Positions 43,409 through 53,391 are shown, counted from the stretch's first letter. The stretch is DNA of 64,000 nt from Dietzia aurantiaca (GCF_021033825.1 NZ_JAIFXZ010000002.1:1-64000), one strand, 5' to 3'. The notes: generated by a model from the sequence alone, not told the origin. Made by a program: numbers and translations.

Positions 43409-44019
43409 CCGAACAGCTCCAGGCCGTAGCCACGGCGTAGCTCCTCCAGCAGGTTCTCCTGTGACCGGGCCTGGTCTGCGAGAGCGAGCAGGAGGCTCCG
43501 GACGTCGCCGGGGAGCATTGTGTCGTCGTCGTCGTCGGGCCCGGGGGCGCGGGCGTCGACGACGGCGGCGTCATCGCCGTCAGCCACCCACGACTCGGCG
43601 AGCAACTCCCACATCGACCTCTTCGCCACGACCAGGGTGCGCAGGCTCTCGAGCAGGCCGAGTCTGGTCAGCGGATCGCGCACGATCGGCCCCGCCGGGA
43701 GCGCGGCGAGGGCGATCGTCGCCGACACCCGCACCATGCGGCGGCCCGGCGCACCCACCGGCGAGATCCCCGTCAGCAGGCGCCGCGTCGTGGCGATCTC
43801 CCCCTCGAACTGGGGGCGGAGTGGCGCGAGCCGCGCCCTGTCCGCGGGATCGACCGCGCTGATGCACCGATCGAGGATCGTGCGGCCCACCGCGGCGCCG
43901 TAGAGGTGCGCACGGAGGTACATCGCCGTCGCCGACCGACCGCGGGTGGGGCGTAGGGCGGCGGCCCGCGACCCGGGGAACCGGTCGGGCCCGGACGTCG
44001 AACGGTGTGAGCGGGCCAT
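43405..44019 (-). CDS. Hypothetical 204-residue protein coupled to the FAD oxidoreductase
   Basis: I do not recognise this family. The protein is Arg-rich at the N-terminus, mostly helical by composition, with an acidic linker (DARAPGPDDDDDTM, about residues 155-168) before a final amphipathic helix. There is no signal peptide or clear membrane segment. It ends inside the GTGA start of the oxidoreductase gene, so the two products probably act together. ATG at 44019 follows GGAAGG. The conserved partner arrangement is the main functional clue. Confidence 0.62.
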   Translation of the reverse strand: MARSHRSTSGPDRFPGSRAAALRPTRGRSATAMYLRAHLYGAAVGRTILDRCISAVDPADRARLAPLRPQFEGEIATTRRLLTGISPVGAPGRRMVRVSATIALAALPAGPIVRDPLTRLGLLESLRTLVVAKRSMWELLAESWVADGDDAAVVDARAPGPDDDDDTMLPGDVRSLLLALADQARSQENLLEELRRGYGLELFG

Positions 44020-44141
44020 GGGGGCGACCTTCCGATCATCAGGAGAACACCGAGGCTACGGGTGAGGCGTTCGTCACGGTAGGCCGTCGAGGCCTCTGTA
44101 GGCCACCGGCGGCCACTGGTGAGCGGCGGGGATGGGTGGCC

Positions 44142-44147
44142 TAGACT
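44142..44147 (+). promoter_or_regulatory. Candidate -10 element of the serA promoter
   Basis: TAGACT at 44142-44147 lies 35 nt before the serA GTG, leaving a short leader that holds the GAGGAG ribosome site (44169-44174). No convincing -35 is seen. Confidence 0.5.
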
Positions 44148-44182
44148 GACCGTGCCCGAATTGACACTGAGGAGTTCCCACT

Positions 44183-45775
44183 GTGACAGCATCCGGACGT
44201 CCCGTCGTCCTCATCGCCGACAAGCTCGCCCAGTCGACCGTCGATGCGCTCGGCGACGCCGTCGAGGTCCGATGGGTCGATGGCCCGGATCGCCCGAAGC
44301 TCCTCGAGGCGGTCAAGGACGCCGACGCGCTTCTCGTGCGCTCGGCCACGACCGTCGACGCCGAGGTGCTCGCGGCAGCGCCCGGTCTCAAGATCATCGG
44401 CCGTGCCGGCGTCGGCCTGGACAACGTCGAGATCCCCGCGGCCACCGAGCGCGGCGTCATGGTCGTCAACGCCCCCACGTCGAACATCCACTCCGCCGCC
44501 GAGCACGCGGTGGCGCTGCTGATGTCCGCCTGCCGCCAGATCCCCGCTGCCGACGCGACGCTGCGCGAGCACACCTGGAAGCGCAGCTCGTTCAACGGTG
44601 TCGAGTTGCTCGGCAAGACCGTCGGCGTGGTCGGCCTGGGCCGGATCGGACAGCTCGTCGCGCAGCGCCTGGCGGCGTTCGAGACCAACCTCATCGCCTA
44701 CGACCCGTACCTCCCGGCCGCACGCGCCGCACAGCTGGGTATCGAGCTCGTCGACATCGACGAGCTGGTCGCGCGTGCGGACATCATCACGATGCACCTG
44801 CCCAAGACCAAGGAGACCGCCGGCCTCTTCGACGCGGACCGTCTGGCCCGTGCGAAGGACGGCGTCGTGATCGTCAACGCCGCACGTGGTGGCCTGATCG
44901 TCGAGTCCGCGCTGGTCGACGCACTCAAGTCCGGCAAGGTCCGCGCCGCCGCGCTCGACGTGTTCGACACCGAGCCCTGCACCGATTCGCCGCTGTTCGA
45001 GCTCTCCAACACCGTCGTCACCCCGCACCTGGGCGCTTCCACCAGCGAAGCCCAGGACCGCGCCGGCACCGACGTCGCCCGCAGCGTCCTCCTCGCCCTC
45101 CGCGGGGAGTTCGTCCCGGATGCGGTCAACGTCTCCGGCGGTCCCGTGGGCGACGAGGTCGCCCCCTGGCTCGATCTCGTCCGCAAGGTCGGCCTCGTCT
45201 CCGGGCACCTGTGCCCCGGCGTCCCCACCACCGTCAAGGTCGAGGTCTCCGGCGAGCTCGCCGCCGAGTCGGTCGACGTGCTCGGCCTGGCCGCGCTGCG
45301 CGGCATGTTCTCCGCCATCACCGACGAGCCGGCCACGTTCGTCAACGTGGGCCAGATGGCCGAGCAGCGCGGCGTCACCCACTCGGTGGAGACCCGCAGC
45401 GAGTCCAAGTCCTACCGCAGCACCGTCTCCGTCACCGCTGTGACCGCGGACGGTGCGAGCGCGAGCGTCACCGGCACGCTCTCGGGCCTGGAGAAGGTCC
45501 AGAAGATCGTGCGGATCAACGAGCGCGGCTTCGACATGCGTGCCGAGGGGCAGAACCTGTTCGTCCACTACGCCGACCGCCCCGGCGTGCTCGGCCGCGT
45601 CGGCTCCATCCTCGGCGGCGAGGGCATCGACATCCAGGCCGCGGCCCTGAGCCAGGACGCCAGCGGCGAGGGGGCTTCGCTGATCCTGCGGGTGGACCGC
45701 GCCGTGGCCGAGCCCACCGTCGACCGAATCGTCTCGGAGCTCAGCGCCACCGCCACCCAGATCAACCTGGACTAG
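44183..45775 (+). CDS. serA: D-3-phosphoglycerate dehydrogenase
   Basis: SerA oxidises 3-phosphoglycerate to start serine synthesis. The 530-residue form is the long type with a catalytic/NAD domain ([20 protein letters not shown]; Arg in NAARGGLI, Glu in FDTEP, His in TPHLGAST), an intervening domain (about 320-450) and a C-terminal ACT domain ([20 protein letters not shown]) for serine feedback. The GTG start is 8 nt after GAGGAG. leuB follows after 25 nt, so serine and leucine genes share a transcript here. Confidence 0.97.
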   Translation: MTASGRPVVLIADKLAQSTVDALGDAVEVRWVDGPDRPKLLEAVKDADALLVRSATTVDAEVLAAAPGLKIIGRAGVGLDNVEIPAATERGVMVVNAPTSNIHSAAEHAVALLMSACRQIPAADATLREHTWKRSSFNGVELLGKTVGVVGLGRIGQLVAQRLAAFETNLIAYDPYLPAARAAQLGIELVDIDELVARADIITMHLPKTKETAGLFDADRLARAKDGVVIVNAARGGLIVESALVDALKSGKVRAAALDVFDTEPCTDSPLFELSNTVVTPHLGASTSEAQDRAGTDVARSVLLALRGEFVPDAVNVSGGPVGDEVAPWLDLVRKVGLVSGHLCPGVPTTVKVEVSGELAAESVDVLGLAALRGMFSAITDEPATFVNVGQMAEQRGVTHSVETRSESKSYRSTVSVTAVTADGASASVTGTLSGLEKVQKIVRINERGFDMRAEGQNLFVHYADRPGVLGRVGSILGGEGIDIQAAALSQDASGEGASLILRVDRAVAEPTVDRIVSELSATATQINLD

Positions 45776-45800
45776 AAGCGAAAAGGAACCGACCACCCTC

Positions 45801-46820
45801 ATGAAGCTGGCAGTCATACCCGGAGACGGCATCGGTGTCGAGGTCACGGCCGAGGCGCTCAAGGTGCTCGACGCACTCGTGCCCGGAGTCGAGAAGACCG
45901 AGTACGACCTCGGCGCGCGCCGTTTCCTCCGCAACGGGGAGACCCTCACCGACGAGGACATCGCGAGCCTCAAGGAGCACGACGTGATCCTGCTCGGCGC
46001 GATCGGCGACCCCCGGTCCGTGCCGGCCGGCGTTCTCGAGCGGGGCATGCTGCTCCCGCTGCGGTTCGCCCTGGATCATCACGTCAACCTGCGGCCGTCC
46101 AAGCTCTACCCGGGCTCGGCCACGCCGCTGAAGGAGCCCGGCGAGATCGACTTCGTCGTCGTCCGCGAGGGCACCGAGGGCCTCTACACCGGTAACGGTG
46201 GCGCCATCCGTGTCGGAACGCCGCACGAGATGGGCACCGAGACCTCGGTCAACACCCGCTACGGCGTGGAGCGCGTCGTGCGCGACGCGTTCGCCCGGGC
46301 CACGTCGCGGCGCGGCAAGCTCACGCTGGTCCACAAGACCAACGTGTTGGTCAACGCCGGCGGGCTGTGGCAGCGCACCGTCGACGAGGTGGCGCCGGAG
46401 TTCCCCGAGGTCGAGGTGGGCTACTGCCACATCGACGCGGCGACCATCTACATGGTCACCGACCCGTCGCGCTTCGACGTGATCGTCACCGACAACCTGT
46501 TCGGCGACATCATCACCGACCTGGCGGCGGCGGTCACCGGCGGCATCGGGACCGCGGCGTCGGGGAACATCGACGCCTCGGGCACCAACCCGTCCATGTT
46601 CGAGCCGGTTCACGGCTCGGCGCCGGACATCGCCGGACAGGGCAAGGCCGACCCGACGGCCGCGATCCTGTCTGTGGCGCTGCTGCTGCGCCACGTCGGC
46701 AAGGACGCCGAGGCCGATCGTGTCGAGGCCGCCGTCGAGGCGGATCTCGCGTCGCGAGGCGACACCGAGATCGTCACCGCCGAGGTGGGCGACCGGATCG
46801 TGGCGGCGGTCAGCGCCTAG
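45801..46820 (+). CDS. leuB: 3-isopropylmalate dehydrogenase
   Basis: LeuB oxidises and decarboxylates 3-isopropylmalate in leucine synthesis. The 339-residue protein has [35 protein letters not shown] and the Mg-binding [19 protein letters not shown], then [17 protein letters not shown]. The length and motifs fit the actinobacterial short type. It is the last gene before a very strong hairpin. Confidence 0.97.
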   Translation: MKLAVIPGDGIGVEVTAEALKVLDALVPGVEKTEYDLGARRFLRNGETLTDEDIASLKEHDVILLGAIGDPRSVPAGVLERGMLLPLRFALDHHVNLRPSKLYPGSATPLKEPGEIDFVVVREGTEGLYTGNGGAIRVGTPHEMGTETSVNTRYGVERVVRDAFARATSRRGKLTLVHKTNVLVNAGGLWQRTVDEVAPEFPEVEVGYCHIDAATIYMVTDPSRFDVIVTDNLFGDIITDLAAAVTGGIGTAASGNIDASGTNPSMFEPVHGSAPDIAGQGKADPTAAILSVALLLRHVGKDAEADRVEAAVEADLASRGDTEIVTAEVGDRIVAAVSA

Positions 46821-46855
46821 ATCCCTCGGTACGGCGCCGGGCGTCGGGACCGGGT

Positions 46856-46911
46856 GCCGACGGCCCGCGGGTGTGATTCGCGTGAAGAGGATCACACCGC
46901 GGGCCGTCGGC
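46856..46911 (+). terminator. Very stable hairpin ending serA-leuB
   Basis: The 22-nt arm at 46856-46877 (GCCGACGGCCCGCGGGTGTG then AT) pairs with the 21-nt arm at 46891-46911, with one bulged C and a 13-nt loop. There is no T-run. It lies between leuB and the next gene, 15 nt before that ATG, so it may also insulate that gene. Confidence 0.8.
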
Positions 46912-46926
46912 GTTCACAGTGGAGTC

Positions 46927-48789
46927 ATGGACGTCGAACTGGTCGAGGTGCGGGACTTTCTCGCGCGGTGCGCGCCGTTCGATGAGCTGCCCGGGTCCGT
47001 GCTCGATCGACTGCCCGCCAGACTGACCCAGCGCTACCACCGGCGCGGCAGCGTGATCGTCGGGGCGGGGGAGACCAACGACACCCTGCACATCATCCGG
47101 TCCGGCGCCGTCGAGATCTGCGACCCGGAGGGCACGCTGCTCGACACCCGCGACGAGGGTGACTGCTTCGGCTACTCGACCCTGGCCCACGCCGGACCGT
47201 CCCGGTACCGGATGGACGCGGTCGCCGACACTCTGCTGCTCGAGATGTCGAGGGAGGTGTTCGACGAGGTCGCGGCGGAGCACCCGGTCCTGAAGGACTT
47301 CTTCGGCGAACGCAGCGACAGGATCCGCGAGGACCTCGCCTCGGCACGGGTGGCGGCCTGCGGAGGCGATGTACTGGGAACGCCGGTCGGGGAGATGCTG
47401 ACGCGGGACGCGGTGACCATCGGGCCGGAGACCAGTATCCGTGAGGCCGCACGGATCATGACCGAGCGCCGGGTCTCGTCGCTGCTGGTGGTCGAGTCCG
47501 CCGCGGTGATCGGGATCTTCACCGACCGTGACCTGCGGTCGAAGGTGGTGGCCGTCGACGCCAACACGAGTGCGCCGGTGTCGTCCATCATGAGCCCCGA
47601 CCCGGTCTCCGTCGACGTCCACACCCGCGCGTTCGATGCCACACTCCTGCAGATGGACCGCGGGGTCCACCACCTGCCGGTGGTCGACGGCGGGGTGCCG
47701 GTGGGGGTGGTGACGTCCGGGGACCTACTGCGCATGGTCCAGGCCGACCCGGTGTATCTGGCGGCGCGGATCGCGCGTGCTCCCGATGTCGCGGCGGTCG
47801 CCGGGCTGGCGGAGAGGCTGCCGCCGCTGGTGGGTGAGTTCGTCCGCAGGGGGACGACGCCTCAGGACATCGGCCGCGTGGTCACGGCGACCGCGGACGC
47901 CGCCACGCGTCGGCTGTTGGCACTGGCGGAGGAGGAGCTCGGCCCCGCGCCGGTCCCGTACTGCTGGGTGGGGCTCGGGTCGCAGGCCCGCGGCGAGCTC
48001 GGGGTGGCGAGCGACCAGGACAACGCCCTGGTGCTGGCGGACGACGCCGCCACGGTCGCGGGCGCCGACGACTACTTCGCGGCCCTGGCCGTTCGGGTCT
48101 GCCACGGCCTGGACCGCGCGGGATTCCCTCTGTGCCCCGGAGACGTGATGGCCGCCAAGCCCGCGTGGCGTCGTACGACGACGGAGTGGATCGACCAGGT
48201 CGCGGACTGGATCGGCGCCCCGGATCCCGAGGCGATGCTTCATGCGCAGGTGTTCTTCGATATCCGGGCCATCGGCGGCCCGGCAGCGCTTCTCGCGCCG
48301 ATTCGCCGGGATATGCTCGCGCGCGCCAGGGCCAGCCCCCGATTCCAGGCTCACCTGGCGAGGATCGCGTGCGAGTGGCAACCCCCGCTGGGGTTCTTCC
48401 GTGGACTGGTGGTGGCGCGCCGGGGCGAGTACCGCAACACGCTCGAGATCAAGGCGGGCGGGATCGCCCCGGTCGTACAGATCGCGCGACTTCATGCCGT
48501 GGCGGCCGGGGTGGAGGAGGTGGCGACGCTGGACCGGCTCGACGCCGCGGCGAGCGCCGGGGGGATGACCCGTGGTGACGCCGAGAATCTGGCCGAGGCC
48601 TTCCGCTTCCTGCGCCGGCTCGCCTACCGACATCACGCCCTCCAGATCGCGGAGGGCAGGCCACAGGACAACAACGTCGACCCGAGGAGCCTGGGTAGCA
48701 AAGACCGACACCGACTGCGGGCGGCGTTCCGGATCATCGCCGCGGCGCAGGACGCACTGGCGCTCAAGTACCCGGTCGGACGGATGTGA
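46927..48789 (+). CDS. cNMP-binding / CBS / DUF294 nucleotidyltransferase-like signalling protein
   Basis: The 620-residue protein has four parts. These are a cyclic-nucleotide-binding-like domain (about 1-115; GSVIVGAGETNDTLHIIRSGAVEI), a pair of CBS domains (about 135-260; TPVGEMLTRDAVTIGPETS and APVSSIMSPDPVSVDVHTR), a DUF294 nucleotidyltransferase-like domain (VGLGSQARGELGVASDQDNAL) and a C-terminal DUF294 helical domain. Ligand-dependent regulation of an attached transferase is inferred. It overlaps the following exonuclease gene by GTGA, a pairing seen in many proteobacteria and actinobacteria. ATG at 46927 lies 6 nt after CACAGT. Confidence 0.85.
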   Translation: MDVELVEVRDFLARCAPFDELPGSVLDRLPARLTQRYHRRGSVIVGAGETNDTLHIIRSGAVEICDPEGTLLDTRDEGDCFGYSTLAHAGPSRYRMDAVADTLLLEMSREVFDEVAAEHPVLKDFFGERSDRIREDLASARVAACGGDVLGTPVGEMLTRDAVTIGPETSIREAARIMTERRVSSLLVVESAAVIGIFTDRDLRSKVVAVDANTSAPVSSIMSPDPVSVDVHTRAFDATLLQMDRGVHHLPVVDGGVPVGVVTSGDLLRMVQADPVYLAARIARAPDVAAVAGLAERLPPLVGEFVRRGTTPQDIGRVVTATADAATRRLLALAEEELGPAPVPYCWVGLGSQARGELGVASDQDNALVLADDAATVAGADDYFAALAVRVCHGLDRAGFPLCPGDVMAAKPAWRRTTTEWIDQVADWIGAPDPEAMLHAQVFFDIRAIGGPAALLAPIRRDMLARARASPRFQAHLARIACEWQPPLGFFRGLVVARRGEYRNTLEIKAGGIAPVVQIARLHAVAAGVEEVATLDRLDAAASAGGMTRGDAENLAEAFRFLRRLAYRHHALQIAEGRPQDNNVDPRSLGSKDRHRLRAAFRIIAAAQDALALKYPVGRM

Positions 48790-49505
48790 TGGCGTTCGGC
48801 CGGCGGGACGGTGAGCGCGGCAGGCGCAGGGCCGCGGCGAAGGTACCGGATGGTGGGCTGCGCCGCTATCTCGAGAGCCCTGTGCCCGACCGGTCGACGC
48901 CGGTGGACGAGCTGTCGTTGCTCGCCGTCGACGTCGAGACCACGGGGCTGGACCCGCGGCGTGACAGGGTCCTCGCGGTGGGGTTCGTGCCCGTGGACGG
49001 GACGCGGATCGCCCTCGGGGGCGCCGGGACGGTGTTGGTGCGGGCGGACGCCCGGAGCGACGACGACGGGGTGGGCCAGAGCGCGACCGTGCACGGCATC
49101 ACGGACGACAGGATCGCCGAGGGCTCGGATGTGTGCGAGGTGGTGGACCTGCTCTTCGATGCCATGGTCGGTCGCGTGTTGCTCGCCCACTACAGCCCGA
49201 TCGAGATCGATTTCCTCGGCGAGATGTGTCGCCGTGTGTACGGCGTGCGTCCGCCGCTCGTGGCCGTCGACACCCTCGAGCTGCAGAGGTGGGTGGTGCG
49301 GCCGGGCGTCGACATGGGGTTCACGGCCGACCCCCACCCGGACGACCTCCGTTTGTGGGGAGCGCGCGAGAGATACGGACTGCCGCGGTACCGGGCCCAC
49401 GACGCGCTCGTCGACGCGGTGGCCTGCGCCGAGCTGTACCTCGCCCAGATCGCCGAGCTCGGGGAGCGCGGGGCGCGCACTCTCCGGGATCTGCGAACGG
49501 CCTAG
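48786..49505 (+). CDS. DnaQ-like 3'-5' exonuclease partner of the DUF294 protein
   Basis: The 239-residue protein has Exo I AVDVETTGLDPRRD, Exo II region LLAHYSPIEIDFL and Exo III RAHDALVDAVACAEL of the DEDDh class, after a basic N-terminal tail of about 40 residues. It is coupled to the CBS/DUF294 gene by the GTGA overlap; an ATG one codon later is an equal choice. Its TAG stop (49503-49505) is embedded in TAGGAT, the -10-like element of the next gene. The physiological substrate is unknown. Confidence 0.84.
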   Translation: MMAFGRRDGERGRRRAAAKVPDGGLRRYLESPVPDRSTPVDELSLLAVDVETTGLDPRRDRVLAVGFVPVDGTRIALGGAGTVLVRADARSDDDGVGQSATVHGITDDRIAEGSDVCEVVDLLFDAMVGRVLLAHYSPIEIDFLGEMCRRVYGVRPPLVAVDTLELQRWVVRPGVDMGFTADPHPDDLRLWGARERYGLPRYRAHDALVDAVACAELYLAQIAELGERGARTLRDLRTA

Positions 49506-49514
49506 GATCGGGGC

Positions 49515-50309
49515 ATGCGTCTCGCCCGAATTGCCCACCCGCAGGGGTTCGCCTTCGTTGAGGTCCGTGGTGACGTCTCCGACCCGTCGTCGCTGACCTG
49601 CGCGGAGATCTCCGAACATCCCTTCGGCACCCCCGAGTTCACCGGCCGTGAGTGGCCGCTGGCCGATGTCCGTCTCCTGGCCCCGATCCTGGCCTCCAAG
49701 GTGGTGTGCATCGGCAAGAACTATGCGGAGCACGCCGCGGAGATGGGGGGCGAGGCTCCTGCGGAGCCGTTGATCTTCCTCAAGCCCAACACGTCGGTCG
49801 TGGGGCCCGAGGCCGCGATCGCGTACCCGCCCAGCTCGGAGCGGGTCGATTACGAGGGCGAGCTGGCCGTGGTGATCGGTCAGCCCTGTCGCGATGTCTC
49901 CGCCGCGCGCGCCCACGAGGTGATCCTCGGCTACACCTGTGCGAACGACGTGACCGCGCGTGATCAGCAGAAATCGGACGGGCAGTGGACCCGCGGCAAG
50001 GGCTACGACACGTTCTGCCCGCTCGGCCCGTGGATCGTCACGGATCTCGACCCCAATGGCCTGGATGTGCGCACGACGCTGACGAGCGAGGACGGTGGCT
50101 CGGAGCTGAAGCAGGACGGCAACACCTCGCAGTTCATGCACACCGTCGGGGAGATCATCGAGTACATCAGCCGGGTCATGACGCTGTTGCCGGGCGATGT
50201 GGTGCTCACCGGCACGCCCGCCGGTGTCGGTCCGATGCTGCCGGGGGACCGGGTCACGGTCGAGATCGAGGGGATCGGCTCGCTGAGCAATCCGGTCGTC
50301 GACCGCTAG
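49515..50309 (+). CDS. Fumarylacetoacetate hydrolase family protein
   Basis: The 264-residue protein has a short N-terminal domain and a FAH catalytic fold with metal ligands in VDYEGELAVVIG and YTCANDVTARDQQ and the loop TGTPAGVGPM. FAH-family enzymes include acylpyruvate hydrolases, oxaloacetate decarboxylases and aromatic-degradation isomerases; the reaction here cannot be assigned. The counterpart Rv2993c precedes gltX in M. tuberculosis as here. ATG lies 6 nt after TAGGAT (49503-49508), fitting a leaderless mRNA. Confidence 0.88.
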   Translation: MRLARIAHPQGFAFVEVRGDVSDPSSLTCAEISEHPFGTPEFTGREWPLADVRLLAPILASKVVCIGKNYAEHAAEMGGEAPAEPLIFLKPNTSVVGPEAAIAYPPSSERVDYEGELAVVIGQPCRDVSAARAHEVILGYTCANDVTARDQQKSDGQWTRGKGYDTFCPLGPWIVTDLDPNGLDVRTTLTSEDGGSELKQDGNTSQFMHTVGEIIEYISRVMTLLPGDVVLTGTPAGVGPMLPGDRVTVEIEGIGSLSNPVVDR

Positions 50310-50315
50310 TCACGT

Positions 50316-50369
50316 CCGGCAGTCGGTTCTTCCGGCCACCGACGCGGTTTCGGTGGCCGGTTCTGCCGG
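50316..50369. terminator. Double hairpin between FAH gene and isochorismate synthase
   Basis: CCGGCCACCGA (50332-50342) pairs exactly with TCGGTGGCCGG (50350-50360) around a 7-nt loop, and outer CCGGCAG (50316-50322) pairs with CTGCCGG (50363-50369). It sits between convergent stops and is probably bidirectional. Confidence 0.75.
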
Positions 50370-50370
50370 C

Positions 50371-51501
50371 TCAGGAGACGTTGAACGCCTTGAGCACGGT
50401 CCGCAGCTTGGCCGCGGTCTCGGCCACCTCGTCGTCGGGGTCGGAGTCGGCCACGATCCCCCCGCCGGCCCAGGCGATGGCCCCGGTCCGTCCGGCGTCG
50501 ATCTCCGCGCAGCGGATGGAGACCATCCAGTCGCCGTCACCGGAGGCATCGGCCCATCCCACCGTCCCGGCGTAGAAACCGCGTGGGCCCTCGACGCCGG
50601 CGATCAGCCGTCTCGCCTCGTCCGTCGGTGTCCCGCACACCGCCGGGGTGGGATGGACCGCGAGTGCCAGATCCAGCGCGGTGGTTCGACGGTCGGCGAT
50701 GCGGCCGCGGATCCGCGTGCCGAGGTGCCACATCTCGCGGGTGGAGGTGAGTGAAGGACGGTCGGGGATCTCCAGGTCCCCGCACAGCGGGCCCAGCGCC
50801 TCGGCGATCGAATTCACGACGAAGGCGTGCTCGAACGCGTCCTTTCCGGAGTCGCGCAGTGCGCGGGCGGAGGCCTGGTCGACGGCGGGGTCCGCGTCAC
50901 GCGGCGCCGAGCCGGCCAGCGGGTGGCACTCGACGACGTCCCCGCGGCGCCGCACGAGCAGTTCGGGGCTCGAGCCCACCAGGACGCGCCCGTCGCAGTG
51001 GTCGCCGGCGGGGGAGAGGTCGACGAGAAAACCGTCTGCGTGCGAGCTGGAGTCGATCAGGGTGGCACACACCGCATGGGGGTCGATCGGCTCGTCGGAC
51101 TCCAGCCGGACCGCACGGGCCAGCACGACTTTGCCCACCCCACCGGCGTTGATCGCGGTCAGCGCGGTCGACACCCGCGCCCGGTGCTCGGCGGGGGACG
51201 GGATCTCCTCGACGACGCGGGCGCGGGTGCGGATGCCGCGGAAGTAGGCCGGGGGTTCCAGCGGACCGTCGGTGCGGACCACCAGCTCCGGTTCCGTGAG
51301 CGCGGCGGGCGCGTCGGGCTCGAACCCGATCGCACCCACGACGAGGCCACAGGCGCCGGATCTCAGGGCGAGGGCCGCGTCGGCAGGGTCGGTGAAGGAC
51401 TGGACGACGCCCTGGGACCGCAACGATCCGGTGGGCCGGGAGAGCAGGAAGTCCGGCGCGGTCACGGGGCGGCCGACGTCGGGGGTGTTCCCTGACGCCA
51501 C
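50371..51501 (-). CDS. Isochorismate synthase
   Basis: This chorismate-using enzyme makes isochorismate for menaquinone or catecholate/salicylate siderophores. The 376-residue protein has the chorismate-binding C-terminal core ([91 protein letters not shown]). Whether it is the MenF or EntC type is not decided, since no men or siderophore genes are adjacent. The GTG start has GAGGGAGG upstream. Confidence 0.88.
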   Translation of the reverse strand: MASGNTPDVGRPVTAPDFLLSRPTGSLRSQGVVQSFTDPADAALALRSGACGLVVGAIGFEPDAPAALTEPELVVRTDGPLEPPAYFRGIRTRARVVEEIPSPAEHRARVSTALTAINAGGVGKVVLARAVRLESDEPIDPHAVCATLIDSSSHADGFLVDLSPAGDHCDGRVLVGSSPELLVRRRGDVVECHPLAGSAPRDADPAVDQASARALRDSGKDAFEHAFVVNSIAEALGPLCGDLEIPDRPSLTSTREMWHLGTRIRGRIADRRTTALDLALAVHPTPAVCGTPTDEARRLIAGVEGPRGFYAGTVGWADASGDGDWMVSIRCAEIDAGRTGAIAWAGGGIVADSDPDDEVAETAAKLRTVLKAFNVS

Positions 51502-51626
51502 GGCTGGCCTCCCTCGACTCGGGCACCCCGTGGATCCACGCCCTGACGGCGCCCACGAGTACTCGGTTGATCCTAGGCCGGTCCTCGCCGGGGGCGGGAG
51601 GCGGGATCGTCACTAGGATGGTCGCC

Positions 51627-53111
51627 ATGACCGCCTCGAACGTTCGCGTCCGCTTCTGTCCGTCTCCCACCGGGACCCCCCACGTGGGTCTCGTCCGAAC
51701 CGCCTTGTTCAACTGGGCGCACGCCCGGCACACGGGAGGGACGTTCGTCTTCCGGATCGAGGACACCGACGCCGCGCGCGACTCGGAGGAGTCCTACGAG
51801 GCGTTGCTCGACGCGCTGCGGTGGCTCGGGTTGGACTGGGACGAGGGCCCGGAGGTCGGAGGGCCGTACGCGCCGTACCGCCAGTCCGAGCGTCGCGACC
51901 TCCACCTGGATGTCGTGCGCAGGCTGGTCGAGTCCGGGGAGGCCTACGAGTCGTTCTCCACGGCGGAGGAGGTCGAGGCCCGCCATCGTGCGGCCGGACG
52001 GGATCCGAAGCTGGGATATGACGGTTTCGATCGTGACCTCACCGAGGAGCAGAAGCAGGCATACCGCGATGAGGGGCGTGGCGCGGTGGTCCGCCTCCGG
52101 ATGCCGGACGAGGACCTGGGATGGGACGACCTCGTCCGGGGAGAGACGGTGTTCAAGGCGGGCACGGTCCCGGACTTCGCGCTGACGCGCGGGAACGGCA
52201 TCCCGCTCTACACCCTGGTCAACCCGGTGGATGACGCTCTGATGAAGATCACGCACGTCCTGCGCGGTGAGGACCTGCTCAGCTCCACGCCACGCCAGAT
52301 CGCCCTCTACCGGGCGCTGGAGCGCATCGGGGTGGCGGACGGTGTGCCCGCGTTCGGGCATCTGCCGTTCGTGATGGGTGACGGGAACAAGAAGCTGTCC
52401 AAGCGCGATCCGCAGTCGGACCTGTTCCTGCACCGCGACCGCGGGATGCTGCCCGAGGGACTCCTCAACTACCTCGCGCTGCTGGGCTGGGGTCTGTCGG
52501 AGGATCGGGACGTGTTCTCGCTCGGCGAGATGGTGGACGCGTTCGACATCCGCCAGGTCAATGCCAACCCGGCCCGTTTCGACCAGAAGAAGGCCGACGC
52601 GATCAACGCCGAGCACATCCGGCAGCTGCCGGCCGAGGAGTTCGCGCGCCGGTTGCGTGAGTTCCTCGTGGCGCATCCCGCAGAGGACGGGTTGACCCTC
52701 CCGGAGAGCCTTGACGGCGATCGTTGGTCGACGGTCGCAGAACTCCTGCAGACCCGCATCGTGGTGCTGTCCGACGCGTGGGACCTGATCCGGTTCCTCG
52801 TCGTGTCGGAAGCGAGGTTCGCGGTCGACCCGCAGTCGGCGGCCAAGAACCTGAAGGCCGAGGCGCGCGAGGTCGTGGACGCGGCCGTGGCGGCGCTGGA
52901 GGGGCTCGGGGAGTGGACCACGCCGGCCATCGAGGCCGCGCTGTCCGCCGCGCTCGTGGAGGAGCTGGGGATCAAGCCGCGCAAGGCCTACGGCCCGGTG
53001 CGCGTGGCGGTGACGGGATCGCACATCTCGCCGCCGCTGTTCGAATCCCTCGAACTGCTCGGTCGCGAGTCCACGATCGCTCGCCTGAAGGCGGCGCCCA
53101 TCGCGGATTGA
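51627..53111 (+). CDS. gltX: Glutamyl-tRNA synthetase
   Basis: GltX charges tRNA-Glu and, in bacteria using GatCAB, also mischarges tRNA-Gln. The 494-residue protein has the HIGH-like motif [17 protein letters not shown], the KMSKS-like [11 protein letters not shown], and a class Ib anticodon-binding C-terminus. ATG at 51627 lies 7 nt after TAGGAT (51614-51619), a leaderless arrangement; a longer in-frame start at 51567 has no support. It lies directly upstream of tRNA-Gln and tRNA-Glu. Confidence 0.96.
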   Translation: MTASNVRVRFCPSPTGTPHVGLVRTALFNWAHARHTGGTFVFRIEDTDAARDSEESYEALLDALRWLGLDWDEGPEVGGPYAPYRQSERRDLHLDVVRRLVESGEAYESFSTAEEVEARHRAAGRDPKLGYDGFDRDLTEEQKQAYRDEGRGAVVRLRMPDEDLGWDDLVRGETVFKAGTVPDFALTRGNGIPLYTLVNPVDDALMKITHVLRGEDLLSSTPRQIALYRALERIGVADGVPAFGHLPFVMGDGNKKLSKRDPQSDLFLHRDRGMLPEGLLNYLALLGWGLSEDRDVFSLGEMVDAFDIRQVNANPARFDQKKADAINAEHIRQLPAEEFARRLREFLVAHPAEDGLTLPESLDGDRWSTVAELLQTRIVVLSDAWDLIRFLVVSEARFAVDPQSAAKNLKAEAREVVDAAVAALEGLGEWTTPAIEAALSAALVEELGIKPRKAYGPVRVAVTGSHISPPLFESLELLGRESTIARLKAAPIAD

Positions 53112-53120
53112 CCTGCCGAT

Positions 53121-53150
53121 TTGCTATTCACTCTCGAAGTTTTGTAATCT
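53121..53150 (+). promoter_or_regulatory. Promoter of tRNA-Gln/tRNA-Glu
   Basis: TTGCTA (53121-53126) and TAATCT (53145-53150) are separated by 18 nt in a locally AT-rich stretch just after gltX. Transcription would start about 35 nt before tRNA-Gln. Confidence 0.7.
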
Positions 53151-53190
53151 CTTCGAGGTCGCCGAAGAGCGGCAGAGAAGTGAATAACAG

Positions 53191-53262
53191 TGGCCTATGG
53201 TGTAATTGGCAACACAGCTGATTCTGGTTCAGTCGTTCTAGGTTCGAGTCCTGGTAGGCCAG
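53191..53262 (+). tRNA. tRNA-Gln (CTG anticodon)
   Basis: The acceptor stem pairs TGGCCTA (53191-53197) with TAGGCCA (53255-53261), with discriminator G at 53262. The anticodon stem/loop GCTGA-TTCTGGT-TCAGT gives CTG. The T-loop contains GGTTCGAGTCC. No CCA is encoded. It is a substrate of the gltX-GatCAB route. Confidence 0.94.
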
Positions 53263-53318
53263 CTGAGCGCTCCTCGTGAGCGTTCACGCGAGCGGATCCT
53301 TGACGGATCCGCGTTCTG

Positions 53319-53391
53319 GCCCCCGTCGTCTAGCGGCCTAGGACGCCGCCCTCTCACGGCGGTAGCGTGGGTTCGAATCCCATCGGGGGTA
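53319..53391 (+). tRNA. tRNA-Glu (CTC anticodon), copy 1
   Basis: The acceptor arm GCCCCCG (53319-53325) pairs with CGGGGGT (53384-53390), with discriminator A. The anticodon arm CCGCC-CTCTCAC-GGCGG gives CTC. No CCA is encoded. The 73-nt sequence is identical to the copy at 55883. A strong terminator follows. Confidence 0.95.
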
